From an uncultured Collinsella sp. (lineage in GTDB: Bacteria > Actinomycetota > Coriobacteriia > Coriobacteriales > Coriobacteriaceae): 64,000 bases of DNA. Every line of letters starts with the position of its first letter. Within the stretch, counting starts at the first letter, position 1. The translations under genes and the position numbers were made by a program. Under the pieces are notes generated by a model. That model saw nothing but the letters and a program-made list of their open reading frames with translations. It ran no database searches and had not been told where the DNA came from. Below are positions 1 through 7,867 of the stretch, piece after piece. The stretch covers positions 34,233 to 98,232 of the forward strand of contig UQKM01000007.1 in NCBI GenBank assembly GCA_900541685.1. Reading direction: 5' to 3'.

Positions 1-526
1 GCTGCTTGGCGGCCTTGTCGGTGAGCGCCGCCTCAAAACCGTCGAGCGCCAGCACGCGGCGTCCCTGCACATGGGCGACCAGGCCGGGCTTGAGCATGGC
101 GGTGTCAAAGTCATCAATTGCCACAAGCATATCGGCATAGGTCTCGCGCATGACATCGGCCGCACTGTTGTCCAGCAGCAGCACCGCCTCGGGGTCCAAG
201 GTCTCCAGCGCCTCGCGGAACAGGTCGCACGTCAGGGCCTCGCCCGCCGCGACCGCTCCGTCGCCCGCGCCGGCGACGCTTGCCAGCACGCAAAAATCCT
301 CGGGGGCATATCCGATGGCGCCGAGCGCCTTGCGCAACGCAGCGCCATCCGCGCCGGCAGCCAGCTCGCCGCCCGCACGCTCGGCATCATCCAAATCACC
401 TTTGACCAGCACAATCGGCGAGCATGCGTTGCCCGCGATACGCACGCCGCGGCCCGCGAGCGATGCGAGCTCCTGCTCGGTCGCCTGGGCGATGGCTTCT
501 TTTTTCTGGCTTTGTGACGTGGGCAT
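1..526 (-). CDS. Hypothetical protein, truncated by the window edge
   Basis: Read on the minus strand, an open frame starts at ATG 526-524 (MPTSQSQKKEAIAQ) and runs off the left edge without a stop, giving about 175 visible residues. An AGGAGA ribosome-binding site lies a few bases upstream, which fixes the start. The visible part is acidic and alanine-rich, with alternating helix and strand character and segments such as ALGAIGYAPEDFCVL and LDPEAVLLLDNSAADV. That spacing loosely resembles the core of family-4 uracil-DNA glycosylases, but the catalytic motifs cannot be seen, so no function is assigned. It is divergent from thioredoxin, and both promoters must lie in 527-650. Confidence 0.7.
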   Translation of the reverse strand, partial: MPTSQSQKKEAIAQATEQELASLAGRGVRIAGNACSPIVLVKGDLDDAERAGGELAAGADGAALRKALGAIGYAPEDFCVLASVAGAGDGAVAAGEALTCDLFREALETLDPEAVLLLDNSAADVMRETYADMLVAIDDFDTAMLKPGLVAHVQGRRVLALDGFEAALTDKAAKQ

Positions 527-662
527 GCGCTCTCCTATCGTTTGCGTGCCCACCATTATATAAAAGAGCCGCCTGCGAGTGGTTGCATTGCGGGCCGTTG
601 GGTATAAGCACGGTCGTACTGAGTTTTACGCGGCCGAGCCGCGTCACACTATGGAGGTCACT

Positions 663-983
663 ATGGCTGACATTAAGCAGATTACCCCCGAGAACTTCGA
701 TTCCGTCGTTAACGGCAGCCTTCCCGTGCTGGTCGATTTTTGGGCACCGTGGTGCGGTCCCTGCCGCTCGCTCTCGCCCATCGTAGACGAGCTTGCCGAC
801 GAGCTGGCCGGCAAGCTGGCTGTGGCCAAGTGCAACGTCGACGACAACCAGGATCTGGCCATGAAGTTTGGCGTCATGAGCATCCCCACGCTGATCGTCT
901 TTAAGAACGGCGAGGAGGTCGACCGCTCGGTCGGCGCCTTACCCAAGGCAAGACTTCAGGCACTGCTGAAGAAACATCTGTAA
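663..983 (+). CDS. trxA: Thioredoxin
   Basis: A 106-residue cytoplasmic thioredoxin, the usual family length. The redox centre WCGPC sits at about residues 28-32 after VLVDFWAP. The cis-proline loop MSIPTLIVFKNG is present near residues 70-80. It reduces protein disulfides and is itself reduced by thioredoxin reductase, which is not in this window. An in-frame upstream extension to 579 is possible, but a GGAGG at 653-657 lies six bases before ATG 663 and decides the start. The gene is monocistronic, with a hairpin and T-run downstream. Confidence 0.96.
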   Translation: MADIKQITPENFDSVVNGSLPVLVDFWAPWCGPCRSLSPIVDELADELAGKLAVAKCNVDDNQDLAMKFGVMSIPTLIVFKNGEEVDRSVGALPKARLQALLKKHL

Positions 984-1094
984 TACGCTTGTTACTTGTC
1001 TGCCGTCCATGAGCGGTTTCGCACCGCTCACCGGAGTGCCAAACGCAAGGCATGCAACCACGGATAGTATGGTAGACACAAACAGCCCCCAGTG

Positions 1095-1132
1095 AACGGG
1101 TGCGGGTCAGACGGACTCGCGCCCGTTTTCTT
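1095..1132 (+). terminator. Probable rho-independent terminator after trxA
   Basis: Arms AACGGGTGCGGGTC (1095-1108) and GACTCGCGCCCGTT (1113-1126) pair at 12 of 14 positions and are followed by TTTTCTT. A smaller hairpin, GAGCGG/CCGCTC, lies at 1011-1029. Confidence 0.55.
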
Positions 1133-1203
1133 ATGCGGCGGCGACCAAGGTAGGCGTAGTAGAATCTGAACCACCATATCGCCCCGCACAAAAGGAGATT
1201 CCC

Positions 1204-1452
1204 ATGCATGACGTCGGAATGAACATGAGCCAGCTTGCCATGAGCGTCAAGCAGGTCGACGACACCATCGAGCTCGCCCACGAGTGGAGCCATCAGCTGC
1301 TGCATGCGACCGAGAACTTTGACATGGAGCGCATTGGCGCCAAGCTCGAGGCCGTCATGTCCGCGCTGCACGAGGCGCACGATGCGCTCGAGGGCTACGA
1401 GGAGGCCATCGAGGCCGACCATAACTCCGTTGGCTCCGTAAAGCTGGTATAG
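1204..1452 (+). CDS. Small helical hypothetical protein upstream of nikR
   Basis: An 82-residue protein with a strong AAAGGAG ribosome-binding site before ATG 1204. It is predicted almost entirely helical and acidic, with regularly placed histidines (HEWSHQLLHATENF, HEAHDALEGYEEA), and could form a small helical hairpin. No family is recognised. The stop is one base from the GTG start of nikR, so the two are almost certainly co-transcribed and translationally coupled. That makes a role connected with metal or nickel homeostasis reasonable, but this is inference from position only. Confidence 0.8.
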   Translation: MHDVGMNMSQLAMSVKQVDDTIELAHEWSHQLLHATENFDMERIGAKLEAVMSALHEAHDALEGYEEAIEADHNSVGSVKLV

Positions 1453-1453
1453 C

Positions 1454-1966
1454 GTGGCCGAGCACGAGCACGCCTGCGAACACGAGCACGGGCACCCTCA
1501 CGGACCGACCGGCGACGCAGGGTGCCGTTGCAGCGGATCCACCTCCGAGCTGGTCCGTTTTTCGGTCACCGCGCCCGACGACCTGCTGCGCCGCTTTGAC
1601 GAGCAGATCGCGCGCCGCGGTGACGTGGCCAACCGCTCCGAGGCCGTACGCGATCTGATTCGCGCCTCGATCGCCAAGGAGCAGATGCGCACGCCCGACG
1701 AGCAGGTCATCGGTTCGCTCACCATGATTTACGACCACCATACCGGCGACCTGACGCGCCGTCTGGACGAGGTGCAGCACGACTACACCGACGAGATTGT
1801 CTCGACCATGCACGTGCATCTGGACCACCACAACTGCCTGGAGATCCTGGCGCTCAAGGGTCGCGGCGAGCGCGTCTACGAACTAGCCGACCGCCTGCTG
1901 GGCCTGCGCGGCGTTAAGCACGGCGAGCTCACCTGCGCCGCCACCAAGCAAAGCCTGGGGCTGTAA
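1454..1966 (+). CDS. nikR: Nickel-responsive regulator NikR
   Basis: A 170-residue ribbon-helix-helix metalloregulator starting at GTG 1454. The DNA-binding domain begins at LVRFSVTAPDDLLRRFDEQI and the ACT-like nickel-binding domain follows. The segment STMHVHLDHHNCLEIL carries the expected nickel ligands (two His of the VHLDHHNC motif and the Cys). The N-terminus has an extra roughly 30-residue His/Cys-rich segment (HEHACEHEHGHPHG, then CRC) absent from short NikR proteins. This is likely an additional metal-binding tail. NikR represses nickel import when nickel is sufficient. Here it sits directly before hyp genes that need nickel for [NiFe] hydrogenase, but no nickel transporter is in the window. 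Confidence 0.95.
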   Translation: MAEHEHACEHEHGHPHGPTGDAGCRCSGSTSELVRFSVTAPDDLLRRFDEQIARRGDVANRSEAVRDLIRASIAKEQMRTPDEQVIGSLTMIYDHHTGDLTRRLDEVQHDYTDEIVSTMHVHLDHHNCLEILALKGRGERVYELADRLLGLRGVKHGELTCAATKQSLGL

Positions 1967-1984
1967 CGGGATTTCCCGCAGCGC

Positions 1985-2065
1985 ACCTGCCAAAAAAGGA
2001 CAGGTTTGTTTTGGCAGGTTCAGAAATTTTACCGGCCAAAATAAACCTGTCCCTTTTTGGCAGGT
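1985..2065. repeat. Long imperfect palindrome between nikR and hypF
   Basis: The 23-base arm at 1985-2007 (ACCTGCCAAAAAAGGACAGG plus TTT) is almost the exact reverse complement of 2043-2065. The left arm also pairs with TTTTGGCAGG at 2009-2018, so alternative hairpins are possible. The element contains the CTGTCCC core seen in palindromes at 26.97, 47.32 and 54.07 kb. It could act as a nikR terminator or as an intergenic repetitive element. Confidence 0.8.
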
Positions 2066-2084
2066 TTCAACGAAAGAGGGTCGC

Positions 2085-4763
2085 ATGCGACATGTGTATA
2101 TCCATGTAACGGGCATTGTGCAGGGTGTTGGCATGCGGCCATTTGTGTATCGCGAGGCTATGGCGCATGGCATTTGCGGCTGGGTGCTCAACGCGGGCGA
2201 TGGCGTGCACATCGAGGCGCATGCTTCGGTCGAGGCACTCGACGGCTTTGTCGCCGCGTTGTCGGAGCACGCGCCTGCCGCGGCCCGCGTTGAGCATGTC
2301 GAGCTTATGGACCTGGCACCCGGCGACTGGGACGCCGCCAGCGAGCAGGGCTTTCGCATTGTGGCGTCGCAGGATCAAACCGCCCACACGACGCTCGTCT
2401 CGCCCGACATCGCCACGTGCGACGACTGTCTGCGCGAACTGTTCGACCCCGCCGACCGACGCTTTCACTACCCCTTTATCAACTGCACCAATTGCGGACC
2501 GCGCTTTACCATCATTCGCTCGCTGCCCTATGACCGAGCGGCCACGTCGATGGATTGCTTTCCCATGTGCCCCGAGTGCGCCGCAGAGTATGGCGACCCG
2601 CTTGACCGGCGCTTTCATGCGCAGCCCGATGCCTGCTTTGAATGCGGGCCGCACATTACGTGGCGCGAGGCGGATCGCGGTGTTGTGCCAACGGCGGTCG
2701 ACGCAACACCAGCCGTCGGCTCTACGCGCGAGGCCAGCGATGCCATCATCGGACGCTGCGTCGAGCTGCTGGCAGGCGGCGGCATCGTCGCCATCAAGGG
2801 ACTGGGCGGATTTCACTTGGCATGCGACGCCTCCAACGAGCAGGCGGTAGCCGAGTTGCGCCGCCGCAAGCACCGCAGCAACAAGCCGCTTGCCGTTATG
2901 GTGCGCAGCCTTGCCGATACTGAACGCCTGTGCCATGTCAACGACGCTGAGCGCGGCTTGCTGGCCAGCAGTATTCGCCCCATCGTGCTGTTGCGCCGGC
3001 ATGCTGTTGGCGAGGGAGATTCCCCCGACGCCCTCGCGCTCGCGCCATCCGTCGCGCACGATCTACCCGAGCTCGGTGTTATGCTCCCCTACACCCCGCT
3101 TCAGCATCTGTTGCTTGCCGCAGCCGCGTCGCATGACATGCACGCGCTGGTCATGACCAGCGGAAACCTGAGCGAGGAACCTATCGAAACTTATGACAGC
3201 CTTGCCTGGGAACACCTCGTTGCCGCCGGCATTACCGACGCGCTACTCGGTAATGACCGCGCGATCCTCTCGCGCTACGACGACTCCGTGGTACGTGTGG
3301 TCGACGGCACCGGCATGCCCGTGCGTCGCGCACGCGGATATGCGCCGCAGCCGCTGTCGTTGCCGGCGCTCGACAGCACCACGCCCTGCGTGCTCGCCTG
3401 CGGGCCGCAGCAAAAAGCCACAGTGGCACTCACGCGCGAGGACGCCGACGGCCATGCAACCTGTTTTGTGTCGCAGCATATCGGCGATGTCGAAAATGGT
3501 GCGACTTTCGATGCCTGGAACGCCGCACGCATACGCCTGGAAGATCTTTTTGACTTGACGCCCGCCGCGCTGGCCTGCGACTTGCACCCCAGCTACCTAT
3601 CGAGTCAGTGGGCACGCGAACAGGCGCAGGAACAGGACATGCCGCTTGTTGAGGTTCAGCATCATCATGCGCATATCGCGAGCGTGATGGCCGAGGCCAT
3701 CGCCGCGGGCAAGCTTACAACCGACGCACGTGTCCTTGGCATCGCCTTTGACGGCACCGGCGCCGGCACCGATGGGACCATTTGGGGCGGCGAGTTCCTT
3801 GTCGCCGGCCTTGCCGATTTTGAACGCGCCGCGCACCTACGCGCTTGGGCGCTGCCAGGCGGTGCCGCATCCGTGCGCGACGCCCGGCGCAATGCCTTTG
3901 CCCTGCTGAGCGAGCTCGGCCTGCTCGAGCACCCAGGTGCCGCTCGGCTTTTGGACGGCCTCGACGAGCAGACGCGCAGCATCACGGCCACGATGATCGA
4001 GCGGAACATCAACAGCCCACGCACGAGCAGTATGGGGCGTCTCTTTGACGCCGCCGCTGCAGCTTTGGGCATTTGCGGGCAGGCAACCTACGAAGGCGAG
4101 CCCGCCATCGAACTCGAAGCCGCCGCCTGGCGCGCGCTTGACGTCGAAATCAGCTGTTTCGCTGGCAATCAGGTGGGCGTATCCGCATCCGTCTCAACGT
4201 CGCTGGACAGTTTGTTCAGATACGTATTAACTAATAACCCTCTCTCTGGCATTTTTGCCTCAGATTTGCCCAAAAAAGGCTCTCCAGACACCCTATTTGC
4301 GGCGAGCGTGCCCGGCACAGGCTCCAAATCGACCCATTTGGAATCCTCACAGACGACTTTTTCCACCCAAAGCCGCTCTAAAGAATACGAATCTGAACTA
4401 ACTGTCCAGACGACCTCTAACAATCCCCTTGTTCTAGACCAAAAACCGCTTTTTAAGGCACTTTTGGGTGGAATCGAGGCCGGCATTTCCGTCAACAGGC
4501 TCGCGCTCGACTTCCATATCGCCATCGCGCGCTCTTCGGCACGAATCGCACGCGAAATCTGCGCGCGCGAAGACGTCGATACCGTCGCGCTCTCGGGCGG
4601 CGTGTTCATGAACCGACTTTTGCTTCAGCTCCTCACCCGCAAGCTTAAAGACGCAGGCCTTACGGTCTTAATTCCCCAAACCGTGCCCGTTAACGACGGC
4701 TGCATCGCCTACGGTCAGGCCGCCATCGCTCGCGTTCGCCTCGCGCAGACAGCATCGCGATAG
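2085..4763 (+). CDS. hypF: Carbamoyltransferase HypF, [NiFe] hydrogenase maturation
   Basis: An 892-residue HypF, which uses carbamoyl phosphate and ATP to make the thiocarboxamide on HypE that becomes the cyanide ligands of [NiFe] hydrogenase. Domains in order: acylphosphatase-like (1-95, GIVQGVGMRPFVYREA), two zinc fingers (CDDC, CTNC, CPEC and CFEC pairs, about 107-188), a YrdC-like domain (about 220-400, including AIKGLGGFHLACDA), and a Kae1/TsaD-like domain (VQHHHAHIASVMAE, FDGTGAGTDGTIWGGEF, ALSGGVFMNR). It is longer than the roughly 750 residues typical of the family. About 100 extra Ser/Thr-rich residues sit at 690-790, encoded by a visibly AT-richer stretch (4150-4450). First gene of a hypFCDE run. 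Confidence 0.95.
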   Translation: MRHVYIHVTGIVQGVGMRPFVYREAMAHGICGWVLNAGDGVHIEAHASVEALDGFVAALSEHAPAAARVEHVELMDLAPGDWDAASEQGFRIVASQDQTAHTTLVSPDIATCDDCLRELFDPADRRFHYPFINCTNCGPRFTIIRSLPYDRAATSMDCFPMCPECAAEYGDPLDRRFHAQPDACFECGPHITWREADRGVVPTAVDATPAVGSTREASDAIIGRCVELLAGGGIVAIKGLGGFHLACDASNEQAVAELRRRKHRSNKPLAVMVRSLADTERLCHVNDAERGLLASSIRPIVLLRRHAVGEGDSPDALALAPSVAHDLPELGVMLPYTPLQHLLLAAAASHDMHALVMTSGNLSEEPIETYDSLAWEHLVAAGITDALLGNDRAILSRYDDSVVRVVDGTGMPVRRARGYAPQPLSLPALDSTTPCVLACGPQQKATVALTREDADGHATCFVSQHIGDVENGATFDAWNAARIRLEDLFDLTPAALACDLHPSYLSSQWAREQAQEQDMPLVEVQHHHAHIASVMAEAIAAGKLTTDARVLGIAFDGTGAGTDGTIWGGEFLVAGLADFERAAHLRAWALPGGAASVRDARRNAFALLSELGLLEHPGAARLLDGLDEQTRSITATMIERNINSPRTSSMGRLFDAAAAALGICGQATYEGEPAIELEAAAWRALDVEISCFAGNQVGVSASVSTSLDSLFRYVLTNNPLSGIFASDLPKKGSPDTLFAASVPGTGSKSTHLESSQTTFSTQSRSKEYESELTVQTTSNNPLVLDQKPLFKALLGGIEAGISVNRLALDFHIAIARSSARIAREICAREDVDTVALSGGVFMNRLLLQLLTRKLKDAGLTVLIPQTVPVNDGCIAYGQAAIARVRLAQTASR

Positions 4764-4894
4764 GCTGTTTTGCCAGCCTGCGCGCCGCCGTCTCACAGGT
4801 GTAACGCGTTTGCTCGTGACTCCCGCGAGCGCTACCATCAACTGATGGGTAATTAGGCGCCTATCCAGCGCAAAACGTATAAAAGGGGAACATT

Positions 4895-5155
4895 ATGTGC
4901 CTTGCCGTTCCCGGTAAAGTGGTCAAACGCGACGATGACCTTAAGGCGACCGTCGACATGATGGGCATCGAGCGTCCCGTTTCGCTGCGCCTCGTGCCGA
5001 CGGCACGGGTAGGCGACTATATTCTCGTGCACGCTGGCTTTGGCATTCAGATTGTCGACGAGCAGGAAGCCCAAGAGACACTCGAGCTCGTCAATACCAT
5101 GACCGAGCTGGCCGAAGAGGACCAGCTCACCACCAACCCGGCCGAGGCATACTAG
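4895..5155 (+). CDS. hypC: Hydrogenase maturation chaperone HypC
   Basis: An 86-residue HypC/HybG protein beginning with the diagnostic MCLAVPGKV; Cys2 is the iron-binding residue. It carries the Fe(CN)2CO unit between HypD and the hydrogenase large-subunit precursor. An AAAGGGGAAC ribosome-binding site precedes ATG 4895. Its stop overlaps the hypD GTG start by one base, indicating translational coupling, as expected for proteins that form a complex. Confidence 0.96.
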   Translation: MCLAVPGKVVKRDDDLKATVDMMGIERPVSLRLVPTARVGDYILVHAGFGIQIVDEQEAQETLELVNTMTELAEEDQLTTNPAEAY

Positions 5156-6270
5156 TGGCGGCGGCGCAGCCGGTTCGCCCCGGTATCGACTTTTCGGCAT
5201 TTCGCGACCCCAAGCTGGCTCGTGAGCTCATCGATCGTATTCATGAGTTTGTCGGCAACCGCAGCATCAACCTTATGGAAGTCTGCGGTACGCATACCGT
5301 GAGCATCGGGCGCTATGGCTTTCGCTCTATTATGCCGACGGGACTCAAGCTGCTAAGCGGCCCGGGGTGCCCCGTTTGCGTCACCGCCAACCGCGACATC
5401 GATCACGCAATCGCGCTTTCCAACATGGACGGCGCCATCATCACCACCTTTGGCGACATGATGCGCGTGCCCGGATCGTCCACCTCGCTTGCCGCGCAAA
5501 AGGCGGCGGGGCGCGACATCCGCATCGTCTACTCTCCGCTCGACGCACTCGACATTGCCGAGCAAAATCCCGAACGCCCGGTCATCTTTATGGGCGTCGG
5601 CTTTGAGACCACAACGCCCACCATTGCCGCCGCTATCCTGGAGTCCGACGCGCGCGGGCTCCAGAACTTCTCGGTCTACTGTGCTCACAAGACCACGCCG
5701 CCGGCGCTGCGCGCCATCGCCAACGATCCCGAGACCACTATCGACGGCTTTATCCTTCCGGGACACGTCGCTACCATCACGGGCCTGGCACCCTTTGGGT
5801 TTTTGGTCGATGAGTTCGAGACCCCCGGCGTAGTCACCGGGTTTGAGCCGGTCGATATCCTGCAAGGTATCTGCATGCTGGTCCAGATGGTTGTCGAGAA
5901 ATGGCCGGCGATCGACAACGCCTACCGCCGTGGCGTCAACGCTGACGGCAACCCCGTAGCGCGCCAGCTGGTCGAGCAGGTATTTGAGCCGTGCGACACC
6001 ACGTGGCGCGGACTGGGACCGATTGCCAACTCGGGTCTTTCCATCCGGCCCGAATTCGCGCGCTTTGATGCCGGCGCCCGCTTTGACGTACCCATTGAAC
6101 CGACGGTCGAACCACGCGGGTGCCGCTGCGGCGACGTGCTGCGCGGCGCCATCACGCCGAGCGACTGCCCGCTGTTCGGCCACGCATGTACGCCCGAACA
6201 TCCCGTCGGACCGTGCATGGTGAGCTCCGAGGGCAGCTGTGCAGCATATTTCCGCTACCGAGGCTGTTAG
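5155..6270 (+). CDS. hypD: Hydrogenase maturation scaffold HypD
   Basis: A 371-residue iron-sulfur protein, normal HypD length, starting at a GTG that overlaps the hypC stop. Conserved motifs are MEVCGTHT (about 40-47), SGPGCPVCVT (about 68-77), FVVGFETTTP-like MGVGFETTTP, and a cysteine-rich C-terminus (CRCGDVLRG, CPLFGHACTPEHPVGPCMVS) that holds the 4Fe-4S cluster. HypD with HypC assembles the Fe(CN)2CO group using cyanide delivered by HypE. It is cytoplasmic and part of the hypFCDE operon. Confidence 0.96.
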   Translation: MAAAQPVRPGIDFSAFRDPKLARELIDRIHEFVGNRSINLMEVCGTHTVSIGRYGFRSIMPTGLKLLSGPGCPVCVTANRDIDHAIALSNMDGAIITTFGDMMRVPGSSTSLAAQKAAGRDIRIVYSPLDALDIAEQNPERPVIFMGVGFETTTPTIAAAILESDARGLQNFSVYCAHKTTPPALRAIANDPETTIDGFILPGHVATITGLAPFGFLVDEFETPGVVTGFEPVDILQGICMLVQMVVEKWPAIDNAYRRGVNADGNPVARQLVEQVFEPCDTTWRGLGPIANSGLSIRPEFARFDAGARFDVPIEPTVEPRGCRCGDVLRGAITPSDCPLFGHACTPEHPVGPCMVSSEGSCAAYFRYRGC

Positions 6271-6310
6271 GTTCCGCCGTTCTAACGAACGGCGGACCGG
6301 TCGACGCTGC

Positions 6311-6408
6311 GCGCCATTCAGGCGAGCGACTTGCCTTTCAATCGTCGGCTGCGGGCAAAAGCCCAGCAGCCTCCTCTTTCAAGACAACTCACTTCGCCTG
6401 AATGGCGC
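6311..6408. repeat. 15-bp inverted repeat in the hypD-hypE gap
   Basis: GCGCCATTCAGGCGA at 6311-6325 is the perfect reverse complement of 6394-6408, with a loop of 68 bases. A smaller hairpin, CCGCCGTT/AACGGCGG, lies just after the hypD stop. Together they fill the only sizeable gap (212 bases) between hypD and hypE and could attenuate or stabilise the message. Confidence 0.7.
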
Positions 6409-6482
6409 TCGCTGACTTTTACTTAACATCGATTCTGCCACACTCAGCTATTGCCGACCCCCCCACGATTGGAGTTTTCGAT

Positions 6483-7517
6483 ATGTCCCGTACTGCCACC
6501 GATAGCACTGTCCTGTTGGGCCACGGCTCTGGCGGCCAGATGATGAAACGCATCATCGATGAGGTCTTTTTGGATGCCTTTGGGTCGCCCGAGCTGCTTG
6601 CGGGCAACGATGCCGGCGTCGCCGCGCTGCCCGCAAGCGGGCGAATCGCCATGTCGACCGACAGCTTTGTGGTAACGCCGCAGTTCTTCCCCGGCGGCAA
6701 TATCGGCCGCCTCGCCGTATGCGGAACCGTCAACGACGTCGCGACCTCGGGCGCTAACGTGCGCTACCTCTCATGCGGCTTTATCCTCGAAGAGGGCTAT
6801 CCCATGGACAAGCTGCGCCAGATTGTGCAGACCATGGCCGAAACGGCACATGAGGCAGGCGTGAAGATTATCACCGGCGACACCAAGGTGGTCGAGCGTG
6901 GAGGTGCCGACGGCGTCTACATCAATACCGCCGGCGTGGGCGAGGTGCCCGCAGGCGTGACGCTCAGCGGTGCCAACTGCCGGCCCGGCGACGCCATCCT
7001 GGTATCGGGTACGCTAGGCGACCACGGCACCGCCATCATGAGCCAACGCGAGGGCCTGGCGTTTTCGAGCAACATCGAAAGCGATGCTGCGCCGCTCAAT
7101 CATCTGATTGCCGACGTGCTCGCCGCCGCCCCCGACACCCGCTGCTTCCGCGACCCCACGCGCGGCGGGCTGGCATCCACGCTCAACGAGTTTGCCCAGG
7201 CCAGCGGCGTTGCCATGGAGATCGACGAGGATGCTGTGCCCGTGCGCCCCGACGTGCAGGCCGCCTGCGAGATGCTCGGCTACGATGTGCTGCAGGTGGC
7301 AAACGAGGGCAAGATGGTCGCCGTAGTGCCGGCCGAGCAGGCCGATGCCGCGCTGGCCGCCATGCGCGCCGCCCGCTACGGCGAGAACGCCGCCGTCATC
7401 GGTCGCGTGCTGCCGCTTGCCGAAAGCACTCGACCCGCCGTGCGCGTACGCACCGGCTGGGGATCGACCCGCATCCTCGACATGCTCGTAGGAGAGCAGC
7501 TGCCGAGGATTTGCTAG
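6483..7517 (+). CDS. hypE: Hydrogenase maturation protein HypE
   Basis: A 344-residue HypE, the PurM/AIR-synthase-like ATP-dependent dehydratase that converts its carbamoylated C-terminal cysteine to thiocyanate. The nucleotide-binding start LLGHGSGGQMMKRII and the invariant C-terminal PRIC are both present. The frame is open further upstream, but a GGAG eight bases before ATG 6483 and family alignment (MSRTATDSTVLLGHGSGG) favour this start. It closes the hyp cluster. hypA and hypB and the hydrogenase subunits are not in this window, so they must be elsewhere if the system works. Confidence 0.96.
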   Translation: MSRTATDSTVLLGHGSGGQMMKRIIDEVFLDAFGSPELLAGNDAGVAALPASGRIAMSTDSFVVTPQFFPGGNIGRLAVCGTVNDVATSGANVRYLSCGFILEEGYPMDKLRQIVQTMAETAHEAGVKIITGDTKVVERGGADGVYINTAGVGEVPAGVTLSGANCRPGDAILVSGTLGDHGTAIMSQREGLAFSSNIESDAAPLNHLIADVLAAAPDTRCFRDPTRGGLASTLNEFAQASGVAMEIDEDAVPVRPDVQAACEMLGYDVLQVANEGKMVAVVPAEQADAALAAMRAARYGENAAVIGRVLPLAESTRPAVRVRTGWGSTRILDMLVGEQLPRIC

Positions 7518-7591
7518 CGGGCGAGCGCCGGCCGGCGCGGCTTCGCTCCGTCCCTGGCGCCTCCGAAGGCCGCGAGGCGGTTCTTACCCGT

Positions 7592-7858
7592 CTACTCCCC
7601 GCAGCCGCTCTCGATAAGCGCTACGAGAGCATCGACAGCAGCCACCTCGTCAGTGCCGTCGGCCACGATCTCGATCTCACAACCGCAGGTCATCCCCATG
7701 CTCATGACCATCAGGATGGACTTAGCATCCTTGGCGTCTCCGCCCATCTTGGCAACGGTGATAGAGCTCTCATACTTGCTCGCCTCCTGCACAAACAGCG
7801 ATGCAGGGCGCGCGTGGATACCGCTCGGGTTCTTGACGACCGTCGTCTTGGAAACCAT
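7592..7858 (-). CDS. ptsH: Phosphocarrier protein HPr of the PTS
   Basis: An 88-residue HPr. The phosphorylated histidine lies in NPSGIHARPAS (about residues 10-20) and the regulatory serine region is KDAKSILMVMSMGM (Ser about 47). It takes phosphate from Enzyme I and passes it to EIIA proteins. A GGAGC ribosome-binding site lies upstream, only nine bases after the GH1 gene, so it can be read as the last gene of the cellobiose-type PTS operon. It is richer in GC than the other genes of that operon. It may be a dedicated copy rather than the general HPr, but this cannot be decided from the window. Confidence 0.92.
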   Translation of the reverse strand: MVSKTTVVKNPSGIHARPASLFVQEASKYESSITVAKMGGDAKDAKSILMVMSMGMTCGCEIEIVADGTDEVAAVDALVALIESGCGE

Positions 7859-7867
7859 CTCTGCTCC

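Noticed and set aside
1967..6482. Classical NikR operator (GTATGA-N16-TCATAC) near nikR and hyp genes
   Set aside because: No match was noticed in the intergenic stretches; NikR targets are probably elsewhere.
7525..7538. GCGCCGGCCGGCGC palindrome after hypE as an attachment site
   Set aside because: It is not repeated at the other end of the PTS block, so the hypE-end duplication is the better boundary.
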